DNA of 64,000 nt from positions 12,863,527 to 12,927,526 of the forward strand of contig CM042548.1 in assembly GCA_023630585.1 (NCBI GenBank), given 5' to 3'. The notes below the pieces were generated by a model. The model was not told the origin of the DNA and ran no database searches. It saw only the letters and a program-made list of their open reading frames with translations. The position numbers and the translations under genes are program-made. Shown here piece after piece: positions 53,717 to 64,000 of the stretch. This DNA is from Cranoglanis bouderius. Lineage: Eukaryota > Chordata > Actinopteri > Siluriformes > Cranoglanididae. How positions within the stretch are numbered: position 1 is the first letter of the stretch; each line of letters begins with the position of its first letter.

Positions 53717-55345
53717 CATTATCTCACAAAAGTGAGTACACCCCTCACATTTTTGTAAATATTTTATTATATCTTTTCATGGGACAATACTGACGAAATG
53801 ACACTTTGCTACAATGTAAAGTAGTGAGTGTACAGCTTGTATAACAGTGTAAATTTGCTGTCCCCTCAAAATAACTCAAAACACAGCCATTAATGTCTAA
53901 ACCGCTAGCAACAAAAGTGAGTACACCCCTAAGTGAAAATGTCCAAATTTGGCCCAATTAGCCATTTTCCCTCCCCGGTGTCATGTGACTCGTTAGTGGT
54001 ACAAGGTCACAGGTATGAATGGGGAGCAGGTGTGTTAAGTTTGGTGTTATCGCTCTCACACTCTCTCATACTGGTCACTGGAAGTTCAACATGGCACCTC
54101 ATGGCAAAGAACTCTCTGAGGATCTGAAAAAAAGAATTGTTGCTCTACATAAAGATGGCCTAGTCTATAAGAAGATTGCCAACACCCTGAAACTGAGCTG
54201 CAGCACGGTGGCCAAGACCATACAGCGGTTTAACAGGACAGGTTCCACTCAGAACAGGCCTCGCATTGGTCGCCCAAAGAAGTTGAGTGCATGTGCTCAG
54301 CATCATATCCAGAGGTTGGCTTTGCAGAATAGACGTATGAGTGCTGCCAGCATTGCTGCAGAGGTTGAAGGGGTGGGGGATCAGCCTGTCAGTGCTCAGA
54401 CCACACGCCGCACACTGCATCAAATTGGTCTGCATGGCTGTCATCCCAGAAGGAAGCCTCTTCTAAAGATGATGTACAAGAAAGCCTGCAAACAGTTTGC
54501 TGAAGACAAGCAGACTAAGGACATGGATTACTGGAACCGTGTCCTGTGGTCTGATGAGACCAAGATAAACTTATTTGGTTCAGATGGTGTCAAGCGTGTG
54601 TGGTGGCAACCAGGTGAGGAGTACAAAGACAAGTGTGTCTTGCCTACAGTCAAGCATGGTGGTGGAGGTGTCATGTTCTGGAGCTGCATGAGTGCTTCCG
54701 GCACTGGCGAGCTACAGTTCACTGAGGGAACCATGAATGCCAACATGTACTGTGACATACTGAAGCAGAGCATGATTCCCTCTCTTCGGAAACTGGGCCG
54801 CAGGGCAGTATTCCAACATGATAACGAACCCAAACACACCTCCAAGACGACCACTGCCTTGCTAAAGAAGCTGAGGGTAAAGGTGACAGACTGGCCAAGC
54901 ATGTCTCCAGACCTAAACCCTATTGAGCATCTGTGGGGCATCCTCAAACGGAAGGTGGAGGAGTGCAAGGTCTCTAACATCCACCAGCTCTGTGATGTCA
55001 TCATGGAGGAGTGGAAGAGGACTCCAGTGGCAACCTGTGAAGCTCTGGTGAACTCCATGCCCAACAGGGTTAAGGCAGTGCTGGAAAATAATGGTGGCCA
55101 CACAAAATATTGACACTTTGGGCTCAATTTGGACATTTTCACTTAGGGGTGTACTCACTTTTGTTGCCAGCGGTTTAGACATTAATGGGGACAGCAAGGG
55201 ACAGCAAATTTACACTGTTATACAAGCTGTACACTCACTACTTTACATTGTAGCAAAATGTCATTTCTTCAGTGTTGTCCCATGAAAAGATATAATAAAA
55301 TATTTACAAAAATGTGAGGGGTGTACTCACTTTTGTGAGATACTG
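53717..55345 (+). mobile_element. Tc1-like DNA transposon, structurally intact
   Basis: About 1629 bases with terminal inverted repeats of about 230 bases and TA flanks at 53715-53716 and 55346-55347. Each end has two copies of GTGAGTACACCCCT (53732-53745 and 53917-53930; reversed at 55145-55158 and 55317-55330), the IR/DR layout with four transposase sites. The outermost bases read CATTATCTCAC on the left and CAGTATCTCAC on the right (reversed), one mismatch. Confidence 0.95.
54091..55113 (+). CDS. Tc1-like transposase, uninterrupted, 340 residues
   Basis: A DDE transposase that would cut and paste its own element. I chose the ATG at 54091 (MAPHGKELSEDLKKRIVALH) because 340 residues is the usual Tc1 length; an upstream in-frame ATG at 54019 would add 24 unlikely residues. 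A paired-type helix-turn-helix DNA-binding region spans about 1-120, with the basic RPRIGRPKK (57-65) between its halves. Catalytic residues: D155 (WSDETK), D244 (FQHDNEPKH) and E279 (SPDLNPIEHLW). The last two are 34 residues apart, the DD34E signature. The glycine-rich block HGGGGVMFWSC is at 189-199. There are no stops or frameshifts. Whether it is active cannot be told from sequence. Confidence 0.96.
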   Translation: MAPHGKELSEDLKKRIVALHKDGLVYKKIANTLKLSCSTVAKTIQRFNRTGSTQNRPRIGRPKKLSACAQHHIQRLALQNRRMSAASIAAEVEGVGDQPVSAQTTRRTLHQIGLHGCHPRRKPLLKMMYKKACKQFAEDKQTKDMDYWNRVLWSDETKINLFGSDGVKRVWWQPGEEYKDKCVLPTVKHGGGGVMFWSCMSASGTGELQFTEGTMNANMYCDILKQSMIPSLRKLGRRAVFQHDNEPKHTSKTTTALLKKLRVKVTDWPSMSPDLNPIEHLWGILKRKVEECKVSNIHQLCDVIMEEWKRTPVATCEALVNSMPNRVKAVLENNGGHTKY

Positions 55346-55676
55346 TATATTACTGGCAATGCTAGTTAAATATGAAAACTGCTTAGTCTTAAGTCTTACT
55401 GTAATAATGCTAATGCTAACATGAGCTAGCTCTGTGAAGACCTGATGTAAAATAAATCTAGTATAACAGGTGATCTTTATTCAGGGTAATGCGTATAAAA
55501 AGATGCACTAAAAGCAAAATATGTATTACTGCCAATGCTAGCTCGTGTTCTTGACCTGCAGCTCTATAAAGAAGACAGAACAGCCACAGAAAGAAAAAAA
55601 ACAGCAGTTTATAATCATCTCTCAGTGTGGAACCAGAAACACACGAGGATAATTATGTCAGTGGAAGATAGTACGG

Positions 55677-55682
<6 letters not shown>

Positions 55683-55750
<68 letters not shown>
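55683..55750 (+). repeat. (GT)n of about 34 units
   Basis: Perfect GT run. Confidence 0.97.
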
Positions 55751-55752
<2 letters not shown>

Positions 55753-56096
55753 AACAGAGGGGTCTTTGTGTGAGCTGAGCTCTATGTTACAGCAAAAACA
55801 CAAAAACAGAGTGAACCTGTAGAGTTTAATGAAGATAAATGTTCTTAATGACACGTGGCTCAGAGGATTGGACCAGCACAATGTAAACGTGCACTAACGT
55901 GGCCCTTACATCATCGGCCTGCTGCTGTCCGCACCGTATCCACGTGGCGAATCCACTAATCACAGCCTAGAGACTGACCACGAAGGGAACATCTCAGAAA
56001 TAGCAAGAAAAAAAAAACAACAGAACAAAATAGTAGTCTAAAATCACTCAGGTTCTCCTTTTACTCTCCCGCTGTTATTCTAAAGCTGTGATGTAC

Positions 56097-56182
56097 AGCT
56101 GCACTACTGTCAGAGCTGCTGTTCTAGGAAATTAATCAACACCTGATGACCAATCACAATCCAGAACTCAACAGCACTGTGA
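56097..56182 (+). repeat. Dispersed repeat family A, 3' end only
   Basis: Contains TCAGAGCTGCTGTTCTAG and GACCAATCACAATCCAGAAC. Confidence 0.75.
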
Positions 56183-56212
56183 TTGTATCACATCATGGTA
56201 CTGTATGTCCCA

Positions 56213-56215
<3 letters not shown>

Positions 56216-56290
<75 letters not shown>
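56216..56290 (+). repeat. (TC)n of about 37 units
   Basis: Perfect TC run. The sequence after it (AAGTACTTTATTGGCATGAT) is one I recall from a common fish repeat. Confidence 0.95.
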
Positions 56291-56294
<4 letters not shown>

Positions 56295-56467
56295 CAATTC
56301 AGTTTTCAATTCAAAGTACTTTATTGGCATGATTGTTTACATACTATATCGCCAAAGCATCAATATAGATAAGAAAGGAGAATTAAAAAGAAAAAAATAA
56401 AATAAAATGATAATAGGAATAATAATAAAAATAGAATAAAAAATAGTGATAATTAAAAAAAAAGTAA

Positions 56468-56471
<4 letters not shown>

Positions 56472-56532
<61 letters not shown>
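56472..56532 (+). repeat. (TA)n of about 30 units
   Basis: Perfect TA run. Confidence 0.97.
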
Positions 56533-56535
<3 letters not shown>

Positions 56536-56954
56536 GGAAAATAAGTCCTAATAAAAGGCGTGTAGCAGCACATGCATGTGTCACATCATCACATGATCAG
56601 AGACAGAAACACAGCTCACACGTGCACTCTGTAGGGGTTAACGAGCAGACGAGTGATGTTGGAATGCTGCCCACTGAGGGACTGATGGGTCTGAAACTTT
56701 GACGTGGAGTGTAAAAGGTCAAAAACATAAATAATCAAACTACATAAGCTCAAAAAATAAAGACCTCTGCACTGTATTAAATATCCAACAGGCAGGTGTG
56801 TAGGCTTCATCCTCCTGTTCCCTGTACAAACGCACTACATAGGGAGTGAAATATTGGAGGACGCACCCTGCGTAGTAAAGGATATGTGTAATAATGAGCA
56901 CTTTAGGATGGAGTTCCCTAATCACTATATATGCTCACTACATAGGGCTTTTAC

Positions 56955-57160
56955 ACCAGACACATAAGGGTTCTTCAGCTGTCCCTCTGGGGAAACTCTC
57001 AAAGGTTCTATATGGAACCCTACAAGAAAGAGGGCTTTCATATCCTTAAAAAGTGCATGTTAAAACCTTGTGACATTTTTTCTGTAGAACCCTTTTTTTA
57101 AGAGCCTTTAATCATCCAATGAACCCTTAAAGAAACTTTTTTTCTAAGAGTGTACAGTAC
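56955..57160. repeat. Dispersed GGTTCT/AGAACC repeat (family B)
   Basis: GGGTTCTTCAGCTGTCCCTC and CTATATGGAACCCT words, like the other copies. Confidence 0.6.
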
Positions 57161-57812
57161 AGTATAGCATTAGTACACTATACTGTATGTGATTAAAAAG
57201 ATGAAATGATAGGAATAAGGTTGTATTTTAAAGCTCTGCTTCCTGACCCCACGCCCTTACTATAACCCCGCCCCAAACTATAACCTTGCCTCTCACAATA
57301 ACCCCACCCCTCCTGTTGTTCCGGGTGGGAGGAGCTAATAAACAAAGTTGTGTCCCAGCTCGTTTTTTAATAATTAAACCATTAAACAAACCTGTTTAGT
57401 GTATTAGCAAATCAGCTCAGAGAGAAAAACATTCTCAGTGACATCACTTCCTTCCTCAGCATGCAGGATGGGGTAGGGGGAGTGGCCTAAAAAGTCTGAG
57501 GGCGGTGCTTGTACAGTAGAAGTGATTTGGATTATAATATAGTTCGCATTTGAATTGTTTATTCAATTAAACTTCTTGAATGGTGTTACTGACACAATGC
57601 TAAACTGGTGGCTAAAAGCTTCCATTACATGTTAGCCACATTAGCATCGTCGCCCCAGTCACCAGGAGGAACGGTGTGGATTTTACAGTTTTAGTCCTTT
57701 TAGAGCGAAAACAAAAAGTCTCTGTAAACGGAAATTCCCTTAATGCTGAGAATATTCTCTAAAACATTCCCTAAAATATTCTGGGGTTTTTCCACATGTC
57801 TCAAACCCATCT

Positions 57813-57849
<37 letters not shown>

Positions 57850-58032
57850 TTGTGTGTCACTGGGCGTTTGAGCCAAAGATGTTGCGGAAAGGGAAGGAGT
57901 TGAAAACGACACACACTCAGGGAGGAGAAACCACATGGTGATGGCGGTGCTGGAGTGTCCTCACTCACCCGGTCCCAGCAGCTCTGTTTCTGCACAGATA
58001 TTTTTATCATCATTTCGTCCTTCTACATGTAT

Positions 58033-58090
<58 letters not shown>

Positions 58091-58492
58091 CAGCTGATAT
58101 AATATAAATGGTGCGGTGGCTGACGTTCCTGTGGGTTGAACAGAAATCAGACAACGTTTCCTCCTGAATTCCACCGAAAGTTCACGGGGATGTGGAGGTT
58201 ACTGCTATTTGTCAAAACATGCCTCTGGTACACCGCTAAGTGCTCGAGCTCAAATCACTGAGGAAAAAACTCTGAGGACTTTTTCTAATGCTCAGGAGAT
58301 CATGTGAATACATTTTTTAAAAAGTCATCAAATAAAAGTCATGAATAAAATGTTTATTAAACACTTCCTGGTGTTTTATCTTTAACTTCACCTCATAAAA
58401 GGTGTCTTTAATGACCACACGATTGTTCCTTTAGTTGTTCGAATCCTTCACTAGCAGCTGGTTTTACTGTGTTTTAGTTCAGAGTTGATAAT

Positions 58493-58530
<38 letters not shown>

Positions 58531-59222
58531 ACACAGACACACACACACTCTAAACATTACTGACTACTGAAGAAAATGAAAAGTTTTGATTAAACGGTTC
58601 CTGGTGTTTTATTTTTAACGGTACAGAGGTCAGGGTTTGAGTCAGAAATGCAGAGAGATGTGTATTATCTGCTCTCACGCTGGAAATGACTCGTGTGTTT
58701 CCGTGAATAACAGGTTCAAGGCCGTGTGCTGCGTCTGCTGGATAATTTATTAAAATGATTTGTGATGTTCGGGGAGAACGAGCTTCATCGTCTGTGGATA
58801 ACGCAGATAAAGCATCATCATCTCACACGGATTCACTTCATTCAGCTCCGAGTAGAACGTCCGGGTCGTGGTCTAGTAATTATGCTAATTCTGACATGGT
58901 GTGAACGCAGCCTTACTGTACATTATATATGAATCATGTAGCTAACATGCTAAGTCTAACAGTGCTACATATGAGCTAAAAAGATAGCTAGCCAATCAAA
59001 TGCTTCCTTTTAGCTAGAAATTTTAGCAAACTGTTTCCCTTAAATCTCTTAAAACGGTTCTCATTTGTCTTTAATGACATTAATAATTATTCCTTTAGTG
59101 GTTCGAATTCATCACTAGCTGCTCAAGTTACTGTCTGTTTCACTTCAAAAAAGTCCTACATAAAGTCCAAACTTTACAGACTATATAAAATAATAATAAT
59201 AAAACTATTGTACTAAGATTTT

Positions 59223-59299
<77 letters not shown>

Positions 59300-60001
59300 A
59301 TAATATTTAACATATTAAACATGATACCTTTGTAAATATTTTTGTGAAATCTGCTATGCTACTGAGTATTATTATTTATTTATTTATTTATTTTTTACAG
59401 TGTACTGTAATCATGATATTACATTTTTATACCCCAATAACTGATTAATCCTTTAGCACAACTTTTAGTATTTAATATAATAATCATAGATGAAGTTCAG
59501 GGTTTAGGGAAGATTTGAAGATTCCACGATAATAATATTACATAGTAAGTATCGTAACATTGCGTCTGACTGATGATCGGCTGACACTGAGGTACTGAGC
59601 GGCCAGTAAAAGCAGCTGGATCTGGAACGGCTTCATTATTAACACAACACGTGTGTGTGTGTGTGTGTGTGTGTTTCTCAGGCGATGACTGAAGCACATT
59701 CCTTCCTCCGTGACCTCGACTGAACCAGCGGCGGCTCTCGCGCCCACAGCAACTCAGAGCTCTGATGGATTGGTGAGATTTCTTCGCCGTGTTTTTTCTC
59801 TTTGATCCCTCGCCGCAGGAGTTGTACTTCATATCCAGAGCGTGTTTCAATTACGAGGCCGTGGAGCTTGAGGTCACGAACCTGAACCCCGGCTCGGTGA
59901 TGTGACCCGGTCTGGGCTCTCTGCTTTAATCAGGGTTTAGAAACTGATAAAGAAAATATGTGCCACTGAGGACAAAAAGAACAGTGTATGTGTGTGTGTA
60001 T

Positions 60002-60053
<52 letters not shown>

Positions 60054-60225
60054 ACACAAGAGCCAGGAAATGAGAGGATATAAAATAAAAATAAGCGTGT
60101 TGAGATATCACCTTCAAACCACTTCCTGGATTAATTAATGAACAGTAGAGAAAACATGTATCTTATGTGAGATTAGATTAGAGGGTGTTTATGAAGGTCT
60201 TCAGGTTAAATCATTACATCACTCA
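57161..60225. other. No gene found
   Basis: Microsatellites: (TG)n at 57815-57847, (AC)n at 58034-58088 and 58496-58548, (TA)n at 59230-59297, (GT)n at 59651-59674 and 59990-60052. Nothing coding recognised; the minus-strand open frames near 59500-59850 are not similar to any family I know. Confidence 0.55.
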
Positions 60226-61690
60226 GGATTGTGTTCTGGTTCTCCACTCGGGATTGTGTTTTGGTTCTCCACTCGGGATTTTGTTCTGGTTCTCCACTCA
60301 AGATTGTGTTCTGGTTCTCCGCTGAGGATTGTGTTCTGGTTCTCCACTGTGGATTGTGTTCTGGTTCTCCACTCGGGATTGTGTTCTGGTTCTCCACTCG
60401 GGATTGTGTTCTGGTTCTCCACTGAGGATTGTGTTCTGGTTCTCCACTCGGGATTGTGTTCTGGTTCTCCACTCGGGATTGTGTTCTGGTTCTCCACTGA
60501 GGATTGTGTTCTGGTTCTCCACTCGGGATTGTGTTCTGGTTCTCCGCTGAGGATTGTGTTCTAGTTCTCCCCTGAGGATTGTGTTCTGGTTCTCCGCTGA
60601 GGATTGTGTTCTGGTTCTCCACTCGGGATTGTGTTCTGGTTCTCCACTTAGGATTGTGTTCTGGTTCTCTGCTGAGGTTTGTGTTCTGGTTCTCCACTGA
60701 GGATTGTGTTCTGGTTCTCCGCTCGGGATTGTGTTCTGGTTCTCCACTCGGGATTGTGTTCTGGTTCTCCACTGAGGATTGTGTTCTGGTTCTCCACTCG
60801 GGATTGTGTTCTGGTTCTCCGCTGAGGATTGTGTTCTGGTTCTCTGCTGAGGATTGTGTTCTGGTTCTCCACTGTGGATTGTGTTCTGGTTCTCCACTCG
60901 GGATTGTGTTCTGGTTCTCCACTCGGGATTGTGTTCTGGTTCTCCACTGAGGATTGTGTTCTGGTTCTCCACTCGGGATTGTGTTCTGGTTCTCCGCTGA
61001 GGATTGTGTTCTGGTTCTCCCCTGAGGATTGTGTTCTGGTTCTCCGCTGAGGATTGTGTTCTGGTTCTCCACTCGGGATTGTGTTCTGGTTCTCCACTTA
61101 GGATTGTGTTCTGGTTCTCTGCTGAGGTTTGTGTTCTGGTTCTCCACTGAGGATTGTGTTCTGGTTCTCCACTCGGGATTGTGTTCTGGTTCTCCACTCG
61201 GGATTGTGTTCTGGTTCTCCGCTCAAGATTGTGTTCTGGTTTTCCGCTGAGGATTGTGTTCTGGTTCTCTGCTGAGGATTGTGTTCTGGTTCTTCACTGA
61301 GGATTGTGTTCTGGTTCTCCACTCGGGATTGTGTTCTGGTTCTCCACCGAGGATTGTGTTCTGGTTCTCCACTCGGGATTGTGTTCTGGTTCTCCACTCA
61401 AGATTGTTTTCTGGTTCTCCAATGAGGATTGTGTTCTGGTTCTCCACTGAGGATTGTGTTCTGGTTCTTCACTCGGGATTGTGTTCTGGTTCTCCACTCG
61501 GGATTGTGTTCTGGTTCTCCACTCGGGATTATGTTCTGGTTCTCCACTGAGGATTGTGTTCTGGTTCTCCGCTGAGGGTTATGTTCTGGTTCTCCACTCA
61601 AGATTGTTTTCTGGTTCTCCACTCGGGACTGTGTTCTGGTTCTCCACTTGGGATTGTGTTCTGGTTCTCCACTCGGGACTGTGTTCTGGT
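60226..61690 (+). repeat. 25-bp minisatellite with higher-order structure
   Basis: About 58 contiguous copies of GGATTGTGTTCTGGTTCTCC plus a variable 5-base end (ACTCG, ACTGA, GCTGA). A block with rare variants repeats at exactly 450 bases (18 units): CTCTGCTGAGGTTTG at 60668 and 61118, and CTCCCCTGAGGATTG at 60567 and 61017. It has few stops in any frame, so it yields overlapping open frames of up to 313 codons. Confidence 0.97.
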
Positions 61691-62811
61691 GCAAATCAAA
61701 CCCAACAGAAACTTAAAAAAAAAACCACCAAAACACAGCTGTAGCACGTCTAACACAGGGGGCGTGTCTTTGAGCCCATATATGTAGGTCTACAAGCAGG
61801 AAGAAGGAAGTGACTGACATTCATATACAGAAAAGATTTTCAGCTTCATGTGTGTGTTGATGTTCAGTCCAGATCTGAAAGCCATCTAGGTCAAGGTGTG
61901 AAATATTTTTTCCGGAATGGAATCTCTTCCCAACCACCCTGAGTAGACCCTGAGTAGACCCTGAGCAGACGAGTCCCTGAGGACTTTACTAAGGGTGTAA
62001 CAGCTGATCTCACCCAGTCTACATGGAAGTTGGATTTGACGTTTCTTGAGTCATTACATTCTCCTTATTATTAATATCACAGAGTTCCTTGTTATAACCA
62101 GGAAGTTGGGAGGATCTGCTGGAATCATGGACCATTACCTCATCCTCAGCATCACTACGCCTTTCAGAGGGAACCAGAACAGTGACAGAAATGTGGTGTA
62201 GATGTTAGTGAAAAGCTTCAGCTCTGATATCTCCATGAGCAAATCTGGAAAAGTCATAGAGATAAATGTGTCCTGGTTAAACTGATCATCTGTGGATTTC
62301 TGACACAATCTGTGGAAATGCCCTCACTACAGAAACATCATCAAAACATACAACAAAAATATTAGAAGATTTATTAGAAAGGTATTCCTCCCTGTCCTGA
62401 GCAGTGTAGACGTGTGTGTCGGTCTCAGTGCTCATGTCTTTATCGTGTCCTCGCTGTGTACATCACGGCCTCGGCGTCTGTTTAAGCGTTTAATCGTCTG
62501 TTCAGCTGAGCAGGTAAACAAACACACTTCCTTCCATAAACTTCCTGTAGGTGTCGGGTGTTGGAGAAACCTGACTCGTTTGCTTTTCTTAGAGTTCTTT
62601 ACCATTCCTGAGCACTGAGCAGAGGAAGGTTTTCTCGGCGTAATGGGTTTCATAGGGCAGAGACAATGTGAAACATCTTTATCATGTGTGAAGGCAGAAA
62701 ACACGATGCACATTTTGGCATTCGGCCGATAATGACCACATCACTTTCATCACTGCTGGCAGAGTTTTAACACACTCGCCCTCAGAGCAGTGTGTGTGTG
62801 TGTGTGTGTGT

Positions 62812-62844
<33 letters not shown>

Positions 62845-64000
62845 GGGGAATGTGCATCTTGAATGTTTATTACTGTGATGGTGTGTACGCCTAGTCCATA
62901 ACCAGGAAACTCTGCCCCTCATGCTAACTTAAAGTCCCCATGAAATAAAAATGGAAGTTTTGTGGCTTTTAGTATGAATATTAATAGCCTTAAGGTTATC
63001 TATAAGCTAGTGCGCTCCAAAACAATGACAAAATTCGCATTTAGAAGATATACACATTCAAAATGTACAGTCTCTCTACCACCAATACGGATCAACAATT
63101 CTGATGACATCATTCTGCACTTCAGCTTCTCATCAGATTTTCCGTCCAATCAAATGCTCTCTAGCATCTGAAGTGTCCCGCCCCCAACATTATAAAAATC
63201 CATGGTATTAACTGTCAAGTACAGCTTATCCCTGGCTGTGAGGTAAGCTAAACGCTACTGGCTATTTAAAAAGGGGGAGGAGCCACTCTATATGTCCCGC
63301 CCTGACTTCCTGTTTCAGTGGAAATTATGTCAACACATCGAATAACGCTGTGTGTTTCAAGGCACTTCACAGGTATTTTAAACATCCAGAACTTTACACA
63401 TTAGTTAGAGCAGCAACGTTTCTAACTTGGTCACAATCACTGTGTGTTAAAGAGTGTGATAGAATGTGTTTAACACACATAAAGACCCACATAGAGGCAA
63501 AGGGAATGAAAATGAGCTGCTGTATCTGATAAACGAGGCAGAAGTGATGAAAATGAGCTCCACCAAATTAAAAATGAAGAGAAAGTAACAAAAATAAGCC
63601 TAGAAAAGACAGGACAAATGTGATGAAATGACTCACACATAACAAGGTAGAAGAAACCAGAATTTCCCACAGCAATTGATTATCAAAGCAGGAATAAAAT
63701 TTTTTTAAAAAGAGCCCACACCAATGGGTGAAGTGACAAAAATGACCCCAAACCCAGATAGGAGACAATGAAAGACATCACATATATAAGAAAATAAACA
63801 TAAATAAATCACGCAGCACTGCAGTGGTCCAGTGTCTGAGGAGAAGTCAGGAGCGCTAGCGGTGCTATCATTAGTGTTAGGAGGAAGTTGTATTTGTCGT
63901 TTCAGCACAGATTCACTTCCTTCTTCCTTTATCACTGACCCTCTTCACCCCAATGCAGGAAACACTCAGTGCTAAATAAACACTCCCAACACTCCCCGTG
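61691..64000. other. No gene found at the right edge
   Basis: (TG)n at 62790-62842 with one GGG interruption. The stretch 62930-63360 (AAAGTCCCCATGAAATAAAA ... CCCGCCCTGACTTCCTGTTT) looks like an old dispersed element but its ends were not found. The tail (63430-64000) is A-rich with no recognisable exon. Confidence 0.45.

Larger units (their letters stand above)
52430..55560 (+). repeat. Degenerate GCTAATGCTAACATG-type repeat array, split by a Tc1 element
   Basis: The words AATGCTAATGCTAACATG and close variants recur about every 60-120 bases (for example near 53130, 53170, 53430, 53500, 55395). Matching phrases flank the transposon: AATGCTAGCTAAATATGAAA near 53463 and AATGCTAGTTAAATATGAAA near 55358. 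Confidence 0.65.

Noticed and set aside
54528..55197. Minus-strand open frames over the intact transposon
   Set aside because: Antisense to the intact transposase, with no similarity of their own.
59497..59850. Minus-strand open frame of 117 codons
   Set aside because: It contains a (CA)n-encoded His-Thr run and shows no family similarity or exon signals.
60206..61147. A 313-codon minus-strand open frame (repeats of ENQNTIPSGEPEHNP type)
   Set aside because: It is a product of the 25-bp minisatellite, which is nearly stop-free in several frames on both strands; no splice context or start supports a gene.

Overview
This is vertebrate nuclear DNA, most likely from a teleost fish. The three genes are split into short exons with GT-AG introns and match vertebrate proteins. 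The rest is AT-rich and full of long (CA)n/(TG)n, (TA)n and (GA)n tracts, minisatellites, Tc1/mariner transposons and small dispersed repeats. From memory the repeat mix looks like that of catfishes or other otophysans, but that is a weak inference.

Layout. On the minus strand, 1-2188 holds the 5' five coding exons of ANKEF1 (ankyrin repeat and EF-hand protein), running off the left edge. A divergent intergenic region of about 1.9 kb separates its start codon from that of KHK (ketohexokinase, plus strand, 4084-11686). KHK is complete: eight positions in the mRNA, with two alternative 135-nt versions of exon 3, giving 299 residues. Two KHK introns are filled by minisatellites (5113-6556 and 9200-10086). 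After a 5.7 kb gap comes EMILIN1 on the minus strand (17381-32932), eight coding exons and 1062 residues: signal peptide, EMI domain, long coiled-coil exon, 16 collagen triplets and a C-terminal gC1q domain. Its 9.35 kb first intron carries a dead Tc1 element and several dispersed repeats.

From about 33 kb to the right edge I find no host gene. That 31 kb holds microsatellites, three minisatellites (24-bp, 33-bp and 25-bp units), a small element with TTAA-flanked ends that has a non-autonomous Tc1 element nested in it, a structurally intact Tc1 element with an uninterrupted 340-residue DD34E transposase (53717-55345), and several copies of short dispersed repeat families.

The genes do not form one pathway. 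KHK phosphorylates fructose, EMILIN1 is an extracellular elastic-fibre glycoprotein, and ANKEF1 is poorly characterised. KHK and EMILIN1 are also neighbours in human. No new multi-gene system is evident. The most notable pattern is that several splice acceptors in all three genes have a (UG)n microsatellite, or in one case an (AUU)n(GUU)n tract, where a pyrimidine tract would normally be. Close behind is a (TG)9 microsatellite inside the EMILIN1 signal-peptide coding sequence.
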